From: Pseudomonadota bacterium | GTDB taxonomy: Bacteria; Myxococcota_A; Polyangia; Polyangiales; Polyangiaceae | Assembly: GCA_023423895.1 (NCBI GenBank) | Contig: JAFAER010000055.1 | Span: forward strand, 62,001 to 126,000 | Reading direction: 5' to 3' | Length of the DNA: 64,000 nt | In this document: piece after piece, positions 1-8,659 of the stretch | How positions within the stretch are numbered: the first letter of the stretch is position 1 | Layout of the letters: every line of letters starts with the position of its first letter | The notes under the pieces: model-generated | Databases searched by the model: none | The model's input: only the letters and a program-made list of their open reading frames with translations | What the model was told of the DNA's origin: nothing | Position numbers and translations under genes: made by a program

Positions 1-2
1 CC

Positions 3-587
3 TTTCTGTCGATGGTGCCTCGACACAGGTTCGAACGGCAGGTCGGGATCGACATCCTCCCCGAGCAGATCGACTATGCGACCCACCACTACGGAACCCC
101 GTTCCGCAAGTTCCAGGTCGCGCCGAGCATCACGGATATCGGCGACGTCGGTGAGCCCTTCGACGCGATCACGCTGATCGAGGTCATCGAGCACCTCCGC
201 CAGGACGAGATCGTCGGGCTGTTCGAGCAGCTCCAGCGCGGGCTCAAGCCGGGTGGCATCCTCGTCATCACGACGCCGAACTACACGAGCACGTGGCCGG
301 TGCTCGAGTCTCTGCTGAATCGCTTCAGTGACGTGACCTACGACGAACAGCACATCACGCGATTCAACTACTTCTCCTTCGAACGGAAGCTCGCCGAGAT
401 CTGGCCGCGGCTGCTCGACGAATACGACGTCGAGCTGAAGACGACGACGCATCTCCTCAGCCCGTTCCTGGCCTCGGTCTCCTACGAGATCGCGCGAGGT
501 CTTGCGCGCGCCATCCCGCATGGGAGCTGGACGTCGCCGCTCGGCAATCTGGTCCTGGCGGTTCTGCGGAAACGACGAGACAAGTGA
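3..587 (+). CDS. Class I SAM-dependent methyltransferase, 5' end outside window
   Basis: The frame is open to the left edge, so the true start and the glycine-rich SAM motif I lie upstream. The visible part begins inside the methyltransferase fold. GIDILPEQIDYA is the acidic strand after motif I, the FDAITLIEVIEHL stretch is the usual motif-II region of Methyltransf_11/23 enzymes, and LKPGGILVITTPN is motif III. The remaining ~100 residues form the variable cap. The substrate cannot be read from sequence. Its TGA overlaps the ATG of a membrane-protein gene, so the two are probably translationally coupled. An envelope glycan or lipid role is only a guess from that neighbour. Confidence 0.85.
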   Translation, partial: FLSMVPRHRFERQVGIDILPEQIDYATHHYGTPFRKFQVAPSITDIGDVGEPFDAITLIEVIEHLRQDEIVGLFEQLQRGLKPGGILVITTPNYTSTWPVLESLLNRFSDVTYDEQHITRFNYFSFERKLAEIWPRLLDEYDVELKTTTHLLSPFLASVSYEIARGLARAIPHGSWTSPLGNLVLAVLRKRRDK

Positions 588-2437
588 TGCCGGCCGCGAC
601 GGGGGACCGCGCACGCCTTCGACGAGAATGGCTGTACGCGTCCCTGCTGCTTGTCTTCGGGACGCTCGCCTATGCGCGTTTCGTCGTTCAGGACTTCTCG
701 GGCCCGCTCATCGGCGGTGAGGACTACGACGGAGCCTTCCGAGGGGACGCGAACTATTTCGAGTTCCTCGGCTACTACGTTCGTGACCACTATCACTTCG
801 GGCTGAAGCCGATCTCGTTCTTCACGAACGACGTCGCTTACCCCGGCGGAACGCACATCGGGCTCCTCTCCTGGTGTGCAGAGCGTGACCTCTTCCACGC
901 GGCGCTGCTGAAGCTCTTCGGCCCCGGGCCGTGGATCCAGACGTACGTGACGCTCGGAGCTTGCCTCGGAGCTGTCGGTGTCACCGCGATCCTGCAGAAG
1001 CACTACGGACCGCTCCGCGCGGCGATGGTCGGCTTCGCGGCGTCGTTCATGTCGTTCTATGCATGGTACAAGTATCCGTACCATCTGAACATCGCTGCCC
1101 TTCACTGGGTGACGATGAGCATCGCGGCCGACCTCGTCACGATGCGCCGTGTCGTGGCTCGCGAGCGTCTGAGCGTCCGTTTCATCACGTTCCGCGCGGC
1201 CCTCATCGTCCTCTCGCTCGGCCTGGACCTCGGCTATGTCGCCGGGCACGCTCTCACGTCGTTCGTCGTCACGGCGTATTGCGCGTGGGGCGTCCTCGGC
1301 GAGCGCGACAAGCGGCTCGTGCGCCGCTTTGCACTCGTCCTCCCGCAGGCGCCTTTCGCGGAGGTGCGCGCGCGCAAGGCAGCGTTCGCAGGGGCGAGCC
1401 TCCTGCTAGCGTTCGGACTCGCGGTGTATCTTCCGTTCGTTCTCGCCGTCGTTCGCGACACGGCGGCCTACCCGATGACCGATGCCGGCGGGAACTTCTG
1501 GGCAAGCCAGTTCCACGCGCTGTTCCCATACCTGCCCGGAACGCACCCGAACTCGAAGCTCGTTCGAGCCATCTTCGGCAGCGACGAGGGCGTCGGTGAG
1601 TACGCGCCCGGGTTCGCGCTGATGATCGCCGCAGGCGTGAGCATCTGGCTCGCTCACAAGCGGAACACCTCGGCGGTGCTCAAGCCGCTGCTCATCACCG
1701 CGTTGCTGGTGTTCGCGTACCACCCGCGCTGGTGCAAGACGCTCCAGATTTTTCCTTGGTTTGCCTACAACCGGGTCGCCGGTCGCGGGACGGTCGTACT
1801 GCCCGTCCTTCTCGCGCTCATCGCCGTTTCGATCGACCGCTGGCCGGTGCTCGCCAAACGCATCGTCGGCGCATTCGCCGTCGCGGAGGTGGCGACCGCG
1901 CTCTTCCTCGTGAATCAGTTCCGTCCCGTGCAGCTCGAGGCGCGCCAGATGCGCTACTTCGAGACCGTCGCGTCGGCTCCTGGAGCGGCGATCCTCGAAT
2001 GGCCGTTCTGCATCGCGAGCGCGAACTCGGTCATCACACGGGAGCTGTGCCCGTATTACGAGCGCACGGCGACGGCATACGCGTATCGCCGGTTCCACCA
2101 GAAGGCGACCGTCAGCGTCTACTTGAGCCGGGTTCACAAGACCCAGTTCAAGCACTGGCTCGACGACGGATGGGAGGGCATGTTCATGCCCGACGATCCC
2201 AAGCGCGAACACCCGCGCAAGGAGCTCCGCTGCTTCTCCGAGGAGCAGTGGGCGCGCTTCGACAAGCTTTACAGCGGCCACGACTTCGCCGGCATCCAGC
2301 TCTACGCCGACCTCTTGCCCGACGAGTGCGTGGATCGATTCCACGCGCGCTACGGCCCGCCGAAGGCGATCGAGACGTTCCCGCGCCTCGGCCGCGTGGA
2401 GTTCATCGCGCGTGGTGCGGGGCCTCGAGATCAGTGA
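587..2437 (+). CDS. Polytopic inner-membrane protein, possibly GT-C glycosyltransferase-like
   Basis: A 616-residue protein with about ten hydrophobic segments spread along its length and a long hydrophilic C-terminal part (about 460-616). An acidic first loop (GGEDYDGAFRGD, about residues 47-58) follows the first membrane helix. That arrangement, with catalytic acids in the first periplasmic loop, is seen in GT-C lipid-linked sugar transferases, but I recognise no specific family. ATG 587 sits in a TGATG overlap with the upstream methyltransferase; a GTG at 584 would add one residue. Its own TGA overlaps the next gene in the same way, so the three genes form one unit. Membrane protein is secure; enzyme function is inference. 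Confidence 0.75.
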   Translation: MPAATGDRARLRREWLYASLLLVFGTLAYARFVVQDFSGPLIGGEDYDGAFRGDANYFEFLGYYVRDHYHFGLKPISFFTNDVAYPGGTHIGLLSWCAERDLFHAALLKLFGPGPWIQTYVTLGACLGAVGVTAILQKHYGPLRAAMVGFAASFMSFYAWYKYPYHLNIAALHWVTMSIAADLVTMRRVVARERLSVRFITFRAALIVLSLGLDLGYVAGHALTSFVVTAYCAWGVLGERDKRLVRRFALVLPQAPFAEVRARKAAFAGASLLLAFGLAVYLPFVLAVVRDTAAYPMTDAGGNFWASQFHALFPYLPGTHPNSKLVRAIFGSDEGVGEYAPGFALMIAAGVSIWLAHKRNTSAVLKPLLITALLVFAYHPRWCKTLQIFPWFAYNRVAGRGTVVLPVLLALIAVSIDRWPVLAKRIVGAFAVAEVATALFLVNQFRPVQLEARQMRYFETVASAPGAAILEWPFCIASANSVITRELCPYYERTATAYAYRRFHQKATVSVYLSRVHKTQFKHWLDDGWEGMFMPDDPKREHPRKELRCFSEEQWARFDKLYSGHDFAGIQLYADLLPDECVDRFHARYGPPKAIETFPRLGRVEFIARGAGPRDQ

Positions 2438-2805
2438 TGGTCATCGATCGGGGCGATATCTTCTGGCTGGCCCCGGACGACTCGCGTGGTCCCGTTCCGG
2501 ACTACGCCCATCCGCACGTCGTCGTGCAGGACGACGTCTTCAACCACTCGCGCATCACGACGGTGGTCGTGTGCGCGCTGACGTCGAACCTGCACCGCGC
2601 GAGCGAGCCAGGAAACGTCCTTCTCGACGTGGGCGAGGGGAACCTTCCGAAGCAGAGCGTCGTCGTCGTCTCGCAGATCTCGTCGGTCGAGAAGACCCGG
2701 CTCGGCCAGCGTGTCGGTGCACTGTCGGCCGAGCGCGTGGAGCAGATCCTGGCTGGCCTCAGGTTCCAGCAGGCGTCGTTCTTCGGCGCTCGCTCCGGAG
2801 CCTGA
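2437..2805 (+). CDS. MazF/PemK-family protein without a visible antitoxin
   Basis: 122 residues with the MazF/PemK layout. An N-terminal RGDIFWL matches the family's RGDI(V/W)WV start, the HVVVQDDVFN strand corresponds to RPVVVLS.D..N, and QSVVVVSQISSVEKTRLG matches the C-terminal SQ(I/V)RTIDK.RL signature. The family is known for mRNA-cleaving toxins paired with an upstream antitoxin. Here the start codon overlaps the stop of a 1.85-kb membrane-protein gene, and no small antitoxin ORF lies on either side. The conserved Arg of the RPVVV strand is His. It may be a solitary toxin, an inactive relative or a regulator; nuclease activity is unproven. Confidence 0.72.
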   Translation: MVIDRGDIFWLAPDDSRGPVPDYAHPHVVVQDDVFNHSRITTVVVCALTSNLHRASEPGNVLLDVGEGNLPKQSVVVVSQISSVEKTRLGQRVGALSAERVEQILAGLRFQQASFFGARSGA

Positions 2806-2859
2806 GCTCACGGCCGCAAGGCGCCGCAAGAAGGCCCTAGCTCGCGTCGTCGAACGCGC

Positions 2860-4617
2860 TCATCGGCACATCGAGCCGAGCGCTGCGTCCGCACGGAAGC
2901 CGTCGGGCGACCCACCCTCTGAAAACGGTGACGAGGCGGAGCGCGGTGGAAGGAGCGGCCCCGGCGCGAGAGAGCTCCTGCGCTCGGGGACACGCGCGAG
3001 GATGTGGAGCCGCCCCTGCACGAACGACTCCTCGAACTCCTTCGGAACGGTCTCCATCACCTCCGCAGGCGGATCCCAGAGGAGCACGTGGTCGAAGGGC
3101 GGGAGCGCCTCCTTCCAGAACGAGTCCCACTCGACGCGCCAGAGCTCCTCGCAGTTCGCGACCATCATGCGCTTCGATCGCTGGTCCGCGCAGAACACCT
3201 CGCGCGTGCGCGTGTCGCGGATGAACCGGAGCCGCGTCATCGGTTCGAAGTGCGGCGGCGTCGGCGTCCGCAACATGACCGGCATGGAAGGGTCGCTCGT
3301 CCAGGCGTCGACGGCGCTCGTGTGGCGCTCGACGACGTAGAGGCCCCACGCCGTTCCGAGGCTGAACGTGTTCTTGCTCGTGACTCGCGCGTTGAAGTTG
3401 AGCGGCAGGATCCGCGCGCCTTCCGGAACGGCCTGGGCCCCGGCCGCGAAGTCGTCGAGCTCGCGGGAGAGGCGGAACAGGTCGATCGGCATGCCGACGA
3501 GATAGACGACCGCGGCCGCCACCAGTGCCCCGTTCAGCACCTTCGGGAATCGTGGCGGCAGCCGAACCAACGCCGCCGCCCAGATGAATGGGATGAGGCG
3601 CGGGGTCAGGTAGCTCGAGTCGAACGCGACGTAGGGGCCGAGCAGATACGCGAGGAGCAGCGCCATGAGCGGTGCCGGACCGAGGAGCCCTCGGCCCGCG
3701 CGCCGGCGGACGGCGGCCGCCACCGCGAGCGCGATCGCGGGCAGGAGGCTCACCGCCGTGAGCTCGGTGAAGCCGTACATCCATTGTCCCCAGAGGTTGT
3801 AGACGGCCCACTGGAGCGACGAGAAGACGGGCGGCTCCATCGTCGGCGCCGTCGCATCGACGTGCCGGAAGAAGAGCACGACCGCCATCAGCACCGGCGT
3901 GACGAGCGGCGGGAGCGCCGCGCGGAGGACGGTGAAACGCGACTTCACCGGACCACGAGTCGTGTCGAACAGCTCCGCGCCTGCCGCCGCCGCCACCATC
4001 AGCACGACGACGAACACCGGGAACGGATGGAGGTACCAGCTGACGAGCGCGAGGAGCGTGGCCTTGATCGGGGCGCGATGGCTCGGCGAAGCGCCGGCGG
4101 AGCGCGCGGCCGACTCCGAGAGGAGGCAGTCGTCGAGCGCCATCACGAGCAGCAGCGTGACGGGGATGCTCGCTGCGAAGTTGAGCATCCCCATCGACAC
4201 GAACCAGTTGTGCACCATCGGCACGAGCAGCGGTGTCGCGAGGAGCATGCGCCGGCGGTCCGTGAAGTGGAGGACGAAGCGCGGGAGCACGAACGCCATC
4301 GCCGCGAGCACGCCGAGCACGAAGACCTTCGCCGCCGGGACGAGGCCGATGACGCGTGAGACGAAGAGCGTCCACAGAAAGAAGAAGGAGTTCGGCTTGA
4401 GGAAGCCCGTCGCGACGAACTCCGGATACTTCTCCGGGTGGTCGAGGATGGTGACGGCGGCCAGGTGTCCGGGCAGATCCTGGTACGGCGGAATTCGCAA
4501 GAAGAGGAGCGGCCAGCCGGCGACCACGAACAGCACGAGGCCGATCGCGGCGGCGAGCTGCCGGTCCGAGAGCGCGAATCGCCGCGTGGCGCTCTCCTTC
4601 GTGCGGCCCTCGGACAT
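2860..4617 (-). CDS. Polytopic membrane protein, possibly GT-C-like
   Basis: 585 residues with a first transmembrane helix at about 22-40, then a loop carrying PYQDLPGH, and about ten more hydrophobic segments to roughly residue 400. A soluble C-terminal third follows (about 400-585). The acid and His in the first external loop again recall GT-C transferases, but no family signature is certain. It converges with the MazF-like gene, 54 bp between stops. It is not an obvious paralogue of the 587-2437 protein, although the overall plan is similar. Real coding is supported by the uninterrupted hydrophobic pattern; the long antisense ORFs over it are arginine-rich GC shadows. Confidence 0.75.
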   Translation of the reverse strand: MSEGRTKESATRRFALSDRQLAAAIGLVLFVVAGWPLLFLRIPPYQDLPGHLAAVTILDHPEKYPEFVATGFLKPNSFFFLWTLFVSRVIGLVPAAKVFVLGVLAAMAFVLPRFVLHFTDRRRMLLATPLLVPMVHNWFVSMGMLNFAASIPVTLLLVMALDDCLLSESAARSAGASPSHRAPIKATLLALVSWYLHPFPVFVVVLMVAAAAGAELFDTTRGPVKSRFTVLRAALPPLVTPVLMAVVLFFRHVDATAPTMEPPVFSSLQWAVYNLWGQWMYGFTELTAVSLLPAIALAVAAAVRRRAGRGLLGPAPLMALLLAYLLGPYVAFDSSYLTPRLIPFIWAAALVRLPPRFPKVLNGALVAAAVVYLVGMPIDLFRLSRELDDFAAGAQAVPEGARILPLNFNARVTSKNTFSLGTAWGLYVVERHTSAVDAWTSDPSMPVMLRTPTPPHFEPMTRLRFIRDTRTREVFCADQRSKRMMVANCEELWRVEWDSFWKEALPPFDHVLLWDPPAEVMETVPKEFEESFVQGRLHILARVPERRSSLAPGPLLPPRSASSPFSEGGSPDGFRADAALGSMCR

Positions 4618-4770
4618 CGTGCGCCGCCTTTACCGGTATCACCACGAGCGGGCAAGCTGGCGCTCGCGTCGAGCGTCCGGGCGTCCGGCTCTCGTCCGGC
4701 GAAGGACGGTGGACGACGGCGTATCGAGGATGGATGCGCGCCATGGCATCGGAGTAAGCTCCCGCCGGCC

Positions 4771-5421
4771 ATGTCCCAGCTCACGCTTTACACTTACTGG
4801 CGTTCCTCCGCTTCCCACCGCGTGCGGATCGCGCTCGGTTACAAGGGTCTGTCCTACGAGCCGATCTACGTGAACCTGCTCGAAGGCGAGCAGCGCCGCG
4901 ACGAGTACAAGAAGACGAACCCGATGGGGTACCTGCCCTGTCTCGTGGTCGACGGAGCGAAGTACGTCGAGTCGACCGCGATCCTCGAGCTCCTGGAAGA
5001 GCTTTACCCGGAGCCGGCCTTGTTGCCGAAGAAGCCGGAGGACCGCGCTCGAGTCCGCGCGCTCGTCCAGATCGTCAATGCGGGAATCCAGCCGCTGCAG
5101 AACCTCGTCGTCCTCGACAAGCTCGGCGACGACAAGGACAAGCGGGTCGACTGGCTCCGTCACTTCATCTCGCGCGGCCTGACCGCATGGGAAGCGCTCG
5201 CGACGCGGTTCGCGGAGGAGACCGGACACAAGGGGCCGTACGCGTACGGTGCTGCGTTCACGTCGGCCGACGCGGTTCTCCTCCCGCAGCTCTACGCCGC
5301 CCGCCGCTACGGCATCGACCTCTCGGCCTTCCCGACGATCCAGCGCGTCGACGAGGCGACGAAGGACCTTCCGTTCGTGAAGGCGGCGTATCCGGACAAC
5401 CAGCCGGACGCGAAGGTCTGA
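4771..5421 (+). CDS. maiA: Maleylacetoacetate isomerase (zeta-class GST)
   Basis: 216 residues, the usual length for the family. The N-terminal thioredoxin fold carries YWRSSASHRVRIAL at about residues 7-20, the zeta-class GST signature, with Ala where the eukaryotic enzymes have Cys; Ala here is common in bacteria. NPMGYLPCLVVDG and the ESTAILELLEE glutathione-binding segment follow, and the C-terminal half is the all-helical GST domain. The enzyme isomerises maleylacetoacetate to fumarylacetoacetate with glutathione in tyrosine catabolism; maleylpyruvate isomerase is the alternative. No other tyrosine-degradation gene is nearby. ATG 4771 is chosen because the homologous N-terminus starts there; the upstream open frame is a shadow. 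Confidence 0.9.
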   Translation: MSQLTLYTYWRSSASHRVRIALGYKGLSYEPIYVNLLEGEQRRDEYKKTNPMGYLPCLVVDGAKYVESTAILELLEELYPEPALLPKKPEDRARVRALVQIVNAGIQPLQNLVVLDKLGDDKDKRVDWLRHFISRGLTAWEALATRFAEETGHKGPYAYGAAFTSADAVLLPQLYAARRYGIDLSAFPTIQRVDEATKDLPFVKAAYPDNQPDAKV

Positions 5422-5428
5422 GGGAAGT

Positions 5429-5623
5429 CAGGCTCCATCCAGGCTTCAGGCTCCAGGCTCCAGGGGGAGAGAGAGGCGACGTCGTCCGCGGACGCGAGGC
5501 TTCGCCTCTGCCTGTCTCCGCGTGCGACCCCTGGAGCCCGGAGCCTGGATGCCCCCTGGAGCCCGGAGCCTGGAGCCTGATCGGTTGCCCCCTGGAGCCT
5601 GGAGCCCGGAGCCTGGAGCCTGA
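5429..5623 (+). repeat. Inverted arrays of a CTCCAGG-type heptamer
   Basis: The left arm (about 5429-5466) repeats CAGGCTC on the + strand. The right arm (about 5527-5623) repeats the complement, CTGGAGC with GGAGCCC variants, in three longer blocks that each begin CCCCTGGAGC. About 60 bp of unrelated sequence separate the arms. The unit is 7 bp. The arms are complementary, so an RNA through this segment could fold into an imperfect long hairpin. It fills most of the gap between maiA and the Omp85-type gene. The same plan, with a different 7-mer, recurs at 18.7-19.7 kb. Confidence 0.8.
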
Positions 5624-5629
5624 TCCGCT

Positions 5630-7237
5630 ATGCTCCCACCCGTGCGTAGGCTCGCGGCGTTCATGGCCGGCATCATCGCCGCCTGCGCGGCCCGTCAGGC
5701 GAGCGCCGGGCCGCTGAAGACGTGGGGCGCCGAGCCCCCGGACCAGCAGGAGGCGCCGCCTACGCCGAGCGCGCCGCCTCCGCCACCGCCGCCTTCGTCG
5801 ATCGGGACGCCAGTCGATGCGCCGGGCGCTGCGGAGGAGCCTGGTCCGCGGCCCCCCGTCGGACCCGGTGGTCTGCGTTACGTCCTCGAGGGCATCGAGG
5901 TGCGAGGCAACACGACGACGCTCGCGCGCGTCATTCTCCGCTTCGTTCCGTTCCAGCCCGGCGCCGTGCTCGACGTCGATGACAAGGAGCTGCAGCTCAC
6001 GCGGTTCCGTCTGCTCGGGACCGGGTTCTTCCGTGACGTGCAGCTCTCGCTCCGGCGCGGCACGAAGCGCGGTGCCGTCGTCCTCGTGGTCGACGTCGTC
6101 GAGCGAAATACGATCGTCGTCAACGATCTCTGGCTCGGGTTGTCTGCCGACGCGGAGCCCGACGGCCGCGCCCGCCCGCTCACCGCGTTCGGCGGCCTCG
6201 ACGTCTCCGAGCAGAACCTCGCGGGCACCGGCGTCGCGCTCGGCGGCGCCATCGCGCTCGCGGACGGGCAGCTCGCGCTGCGCACGCGCTTCAGCGATCA
6301 GAGCTTCCTCCGGTCGTCGTGGACCGCCGAAGCGCAGCTCCTCTACAACAACGCGAAGGACTTCTTCGGCAACCGCGATGTGCTCGTCGACGACCCGACG
6401 CAGAAGATCGCGCAGGACTTCGCCGTGGTCTCGTACCGCCGGTTCGGCGGAAAGGTGAGCGCGGGGCACGAGGTCGGCAGCGTCGCGACGCGCGTGTTCT
6501 TCGACTACCGGCTCGAGAAGATCGATGCCGGCCTTCCGCTCGCCGCGAGCCACAAGCGCGGGCTCGACATCGAGCCGATCGATTTCGATCTGCCGCCCGG
6601 CTCCAGCATCCTCTCCACGGTTGCCGCCACGCTCGTCCACGACACGCGCGACGAGCCGTTCCTTCCGACGAAGGGCTGGCACGTGCTCGGGCTTGCGGAG
6701 GTGTCGCTCACGCCGCTCGGCAGCGACTACCCGTACACCAAGCTCGTCCTTCGCGGATCGCGTTGGATGCCCTTGCCCTGGGACCACGTCTTACGGATCG
6801 AAGGGATCTTCGGCAGCGTGTTCGGCAACGCCCCCCTCTTCGAGAAGTTCTACGTGGGGGATTACACCGATCTCCGGCCGCATCGTGCGCTCGACCTCGC
6901 GTTCGACCGCCGTGCCGCACCGAACTTCTTCAACACGACGATCGCCGAGGTCCGCTACGGCGACTACGCAGCTCGGCTGAACGCGGAGTATCGGATCCCG
7001 CTCTACCGCGGGCGGCAGAGCATCTACGGCGTCGACTTCTTCGGGTCGGTAGGACTTTACGCAGTCGCGAACGGCAGAGATCTCTCGCGTCCGGCTCGCG
7101 GCTACGGCGGCTTCCACCAGGTGCCGATCGACCTCACATTCAACCTCGGCCTTCGCATGGACACGGCCGCGGGAGGTATCGCGCTCGGCATCGCCAACTT
7201 CCTCGGGTTCATCCCCATCCGGTCGGAGGCGCAGTGA
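5630..7237 (+). CDS. Omp85/BamA-superfamily outer-membrane protein with one POTRA
   Basis: 535 residues: a signal peptide (about 1-27, ending ASA), a Pro-rich linker (about 40-78), and one POTRA-like module (about 83-165) with the typical IEVRGNTTT start and LLGTGFFRDVQLSL end. The rest is a beta-barrel of about 350 residues ending in alternating hydrophobic strands. BamA has five POTRAs and TamA three, so a single one suggests a divergent member of the bacterial surface antigen (D15) family. A role in outer-membrane protein or lipid insertion is inferred from the family. The ATG directly follows the heptamer array. The stop overlaps the GTG start of the next gene (GTGA). Confidence 0.8.
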   Translation: MLPPVRRLAAFMAGIIAACAARQASAGPLKTWGAEPPDQQEAPPTPSAPPPPPPPSSIGTPVDAPGAAEEPGPRPPVGPGGLRYVLEGIEVRGNTTTLARVILRFVPFQPGAVLDVDDKELQLTRFRLLGTGFFRDVQLSLRRGTKRGAVVLVVDVVERNTIVVNDLWLGLSADAEPDGRARPLTAFGGLDVSEQNLAGTGVALGGAIALADGQLALRTRFSDQSFLRSSWTAEAQLLYNNAKDFFGNRDVLVDDPTQKIAQDFAVVSYRRFGGKVSAGHEVGSVATRVFFDYRLEKIDAGLPLAASHKRGLDIEPIDFDLPPGSSILSTVAATLVHDTRDEPFLPTKGWHVLGLAEVSLTPLGSDYPYTKLVLRGSRWMPLPWDHVLRIEGIFGSVFGNAPLFEKFYVGDYTDLRPHRALDLAFDRRAAPNFFNTTIAEVRYGDYAARLNAEYRIPLYRGRQSIYGVDFFGSVGLYAVANGRDLSRPARGYGGFHQVPIDLTFNLGLRMDTAAGGIALGIANFLGFIPIRSEAQ

Positions 7238-7917
7238 GCTCGCGCGCCTTCGCCCTCGTTTTGTCTTTCCTCGTCGCGCTCGCGATCACGGCACCGCCGC
7301 GGTCGGCACGCGCGGAGGACGATCCGCCGAAGCAAGAGGAGCTGCCGCGCCGCCAGGCGAACTTCGCCTGGGACAAGAACGACAAGACCGGTCAGACGCT
7401 CCTTCGCGCCAGCTTTTCGTATCGGGACGTCATCGACAAGGCGATGGCCGACAAGCTCGCCAGCGGACTGCCGAACGTCATCGCGATGCGCGCGTACGTG
7501 CTTCGCGAAGGTGAGGCGAATCCGGTCGCGCTCGCCGTGCGGACGTGCCGCGTCGTTTATGACCTCTGGGACGAGGTCTATCGCCTGAAGATCTCGAGCG
7601 TCGGTGGTGAGCGTGACTCCGCAGCGCTGAACCTGGAGGGGGTGCTCCGCCAGTGCGCGGAGGGCCGCGATCTGCCGGTCGTCGATCGCTCGCTGCTCGC
7701 CACGGGCAAACCGCACTTCCTCGGCGTCATCGTCGAGATCAACCCGGTCAGTCCGCAAATGCTCGCCCAGATGCGCCAATGGGTCTCGCGCCCTGCCGGC
7801 TCGACGGGCATCGGGCCGGGAGATGCGCTGTTCGGTTCGTTCGTCGGGCTCTTCGTGCGCCAGATCGGCAATGCCGATCGCACGCTCCGCTTCCGGACGC
7901 AGAGCATCACGCCGTGA
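7234..7917 (+). CDS. Exported protein of unknown function (DUF4390-like at best)
   Basis: 227 residues with a cleavable signal peptide (about 1-26, ending ARA), then a compact soluble domain rich in beta strands. The start is GTG 7234, overlapping the previous stop as GTGA, so it is translationally coupled to the Omp85-type gene and probably works with it in the periplasm. The order of strands, with a region about residues 60-110 describing a chain conversion plus LASGLPNVIAM, weakly recalls DUF4390 proteins. I would not assign that family from sequence alone. Confidence 0.75.
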   Translation: MSSRAFALVLSFLVALAITAPPRSARAEDDPPKQEELPRRQANFAWDKNDKTGQTLLRASFSYRDVIDKAMADKLASGLPNVIAMRAYVLREGEANPVALAVRTCRVVYDLWDEVYRLKISSVGGERDSAALNLEGVLRQCAEGRDLPVVDRSLLATGKPHFLGVIVEINPVSPQMLAQMRQWVSRPAGSTGIGPGDALFGSFVGLFVRQIGNADRTLRFRTQSITP

Positions 7918-7983
7918 CGGAAACCGACGCCCTGTTCGTCGGCCTGGCGGCGTACTAGAGGGAGGGCTGCCACGGACGCACCG

Positions 7984-8637
7984 ATGCGCGAGCTCGTTCT
8001 TCTCCAGACCAGTGCCAGCGGCCCGCTCCTGCCGTCACGCTTCACCGAGCTGTTCGCGTTGCTCGCGAAGCTCGGCACGACGCCGAGGGCGACGATGCGC
8101 GGGCAGGAGCTGCGGCTCGCCGTCGGCCTCTCGCTCGAGGACGACGCGTGCGCGGGGTTCTTGCTCGATTTCCTGGGGCAAGGGCGACGCGTCCGAGGAA
8201 CGGCTCATGGACCGAGCGCCGAGCTGCTCGAGTGGGCGTTCCACACGCTCGCCAGCTCGCTCCGGTGCGGGCTGACGGACGAGACCGGACGTGAGATCGC
8301 GATCGCGCCGGAGGAGCGCCGTGCCCGTGCGCTCGCGTATCTCTCGGGCTACGAGGCCGAGGTGCGCGCGTCTCGCAAGAAGGGTGGCGGCGACGACGAC
8401 GACGGTGCCGCGCTGCTCGACTGGCTCGCGCGCGAAGAGGCGATCGCGCTCTCCGGGCCCGGGCGTACGCTCGTGGACGAAGGGCTCCGGATGGACGATG
8501 TGCCGGCGCTCTACGAGCAGCTCCTCGAGAGCGACGTGGTCGACGACGTGTTCGTGAGCGAACGGGAGCTCGGATGGCTGCTCGCGCGCTTCCGCGCACG
8601 CCGCCATCGCGACGGCGATCTTCCCGTGACGCACTGA
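7984..8637 (+). CDS. Hypothetical cytoplasmic protein
   Basis: 217 residues without a signal peptide or membrane segment; I recognise no family. The middle carries an acidic run (GGGDDDDG, about residues 136-143) and the C-terminus is Arg-rich. The start ATG 7984 lies 66 bp after the previous gene. The stop lies 22 bp from the stop of the convergent helicase gene. Coding status is supported by codon pattern and non-shadow composition rather than by homology. Confidence 0.55.
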   Translation: MRELVLLQTSASGPLLPSRFTELFALLAKLGTTPRATMRGQELRLAVGLSLEDDACAGFLLDFLGQGRRVRGTAHGPSAELLEWAFHTLASSLRCGLTDETGREIAIAPEERRARALAYLSGYEAEVRASRKKGGGDDDDGAALLDWLAREEAIALSGPGRTLVDEGLRMDDVPALYEQLLESDVVDDVFVSERELGWLLARFRARRHRDGDLPVTH

Positions 8638-8659
8638 GACCGTCGAACCGCGCGCGACG

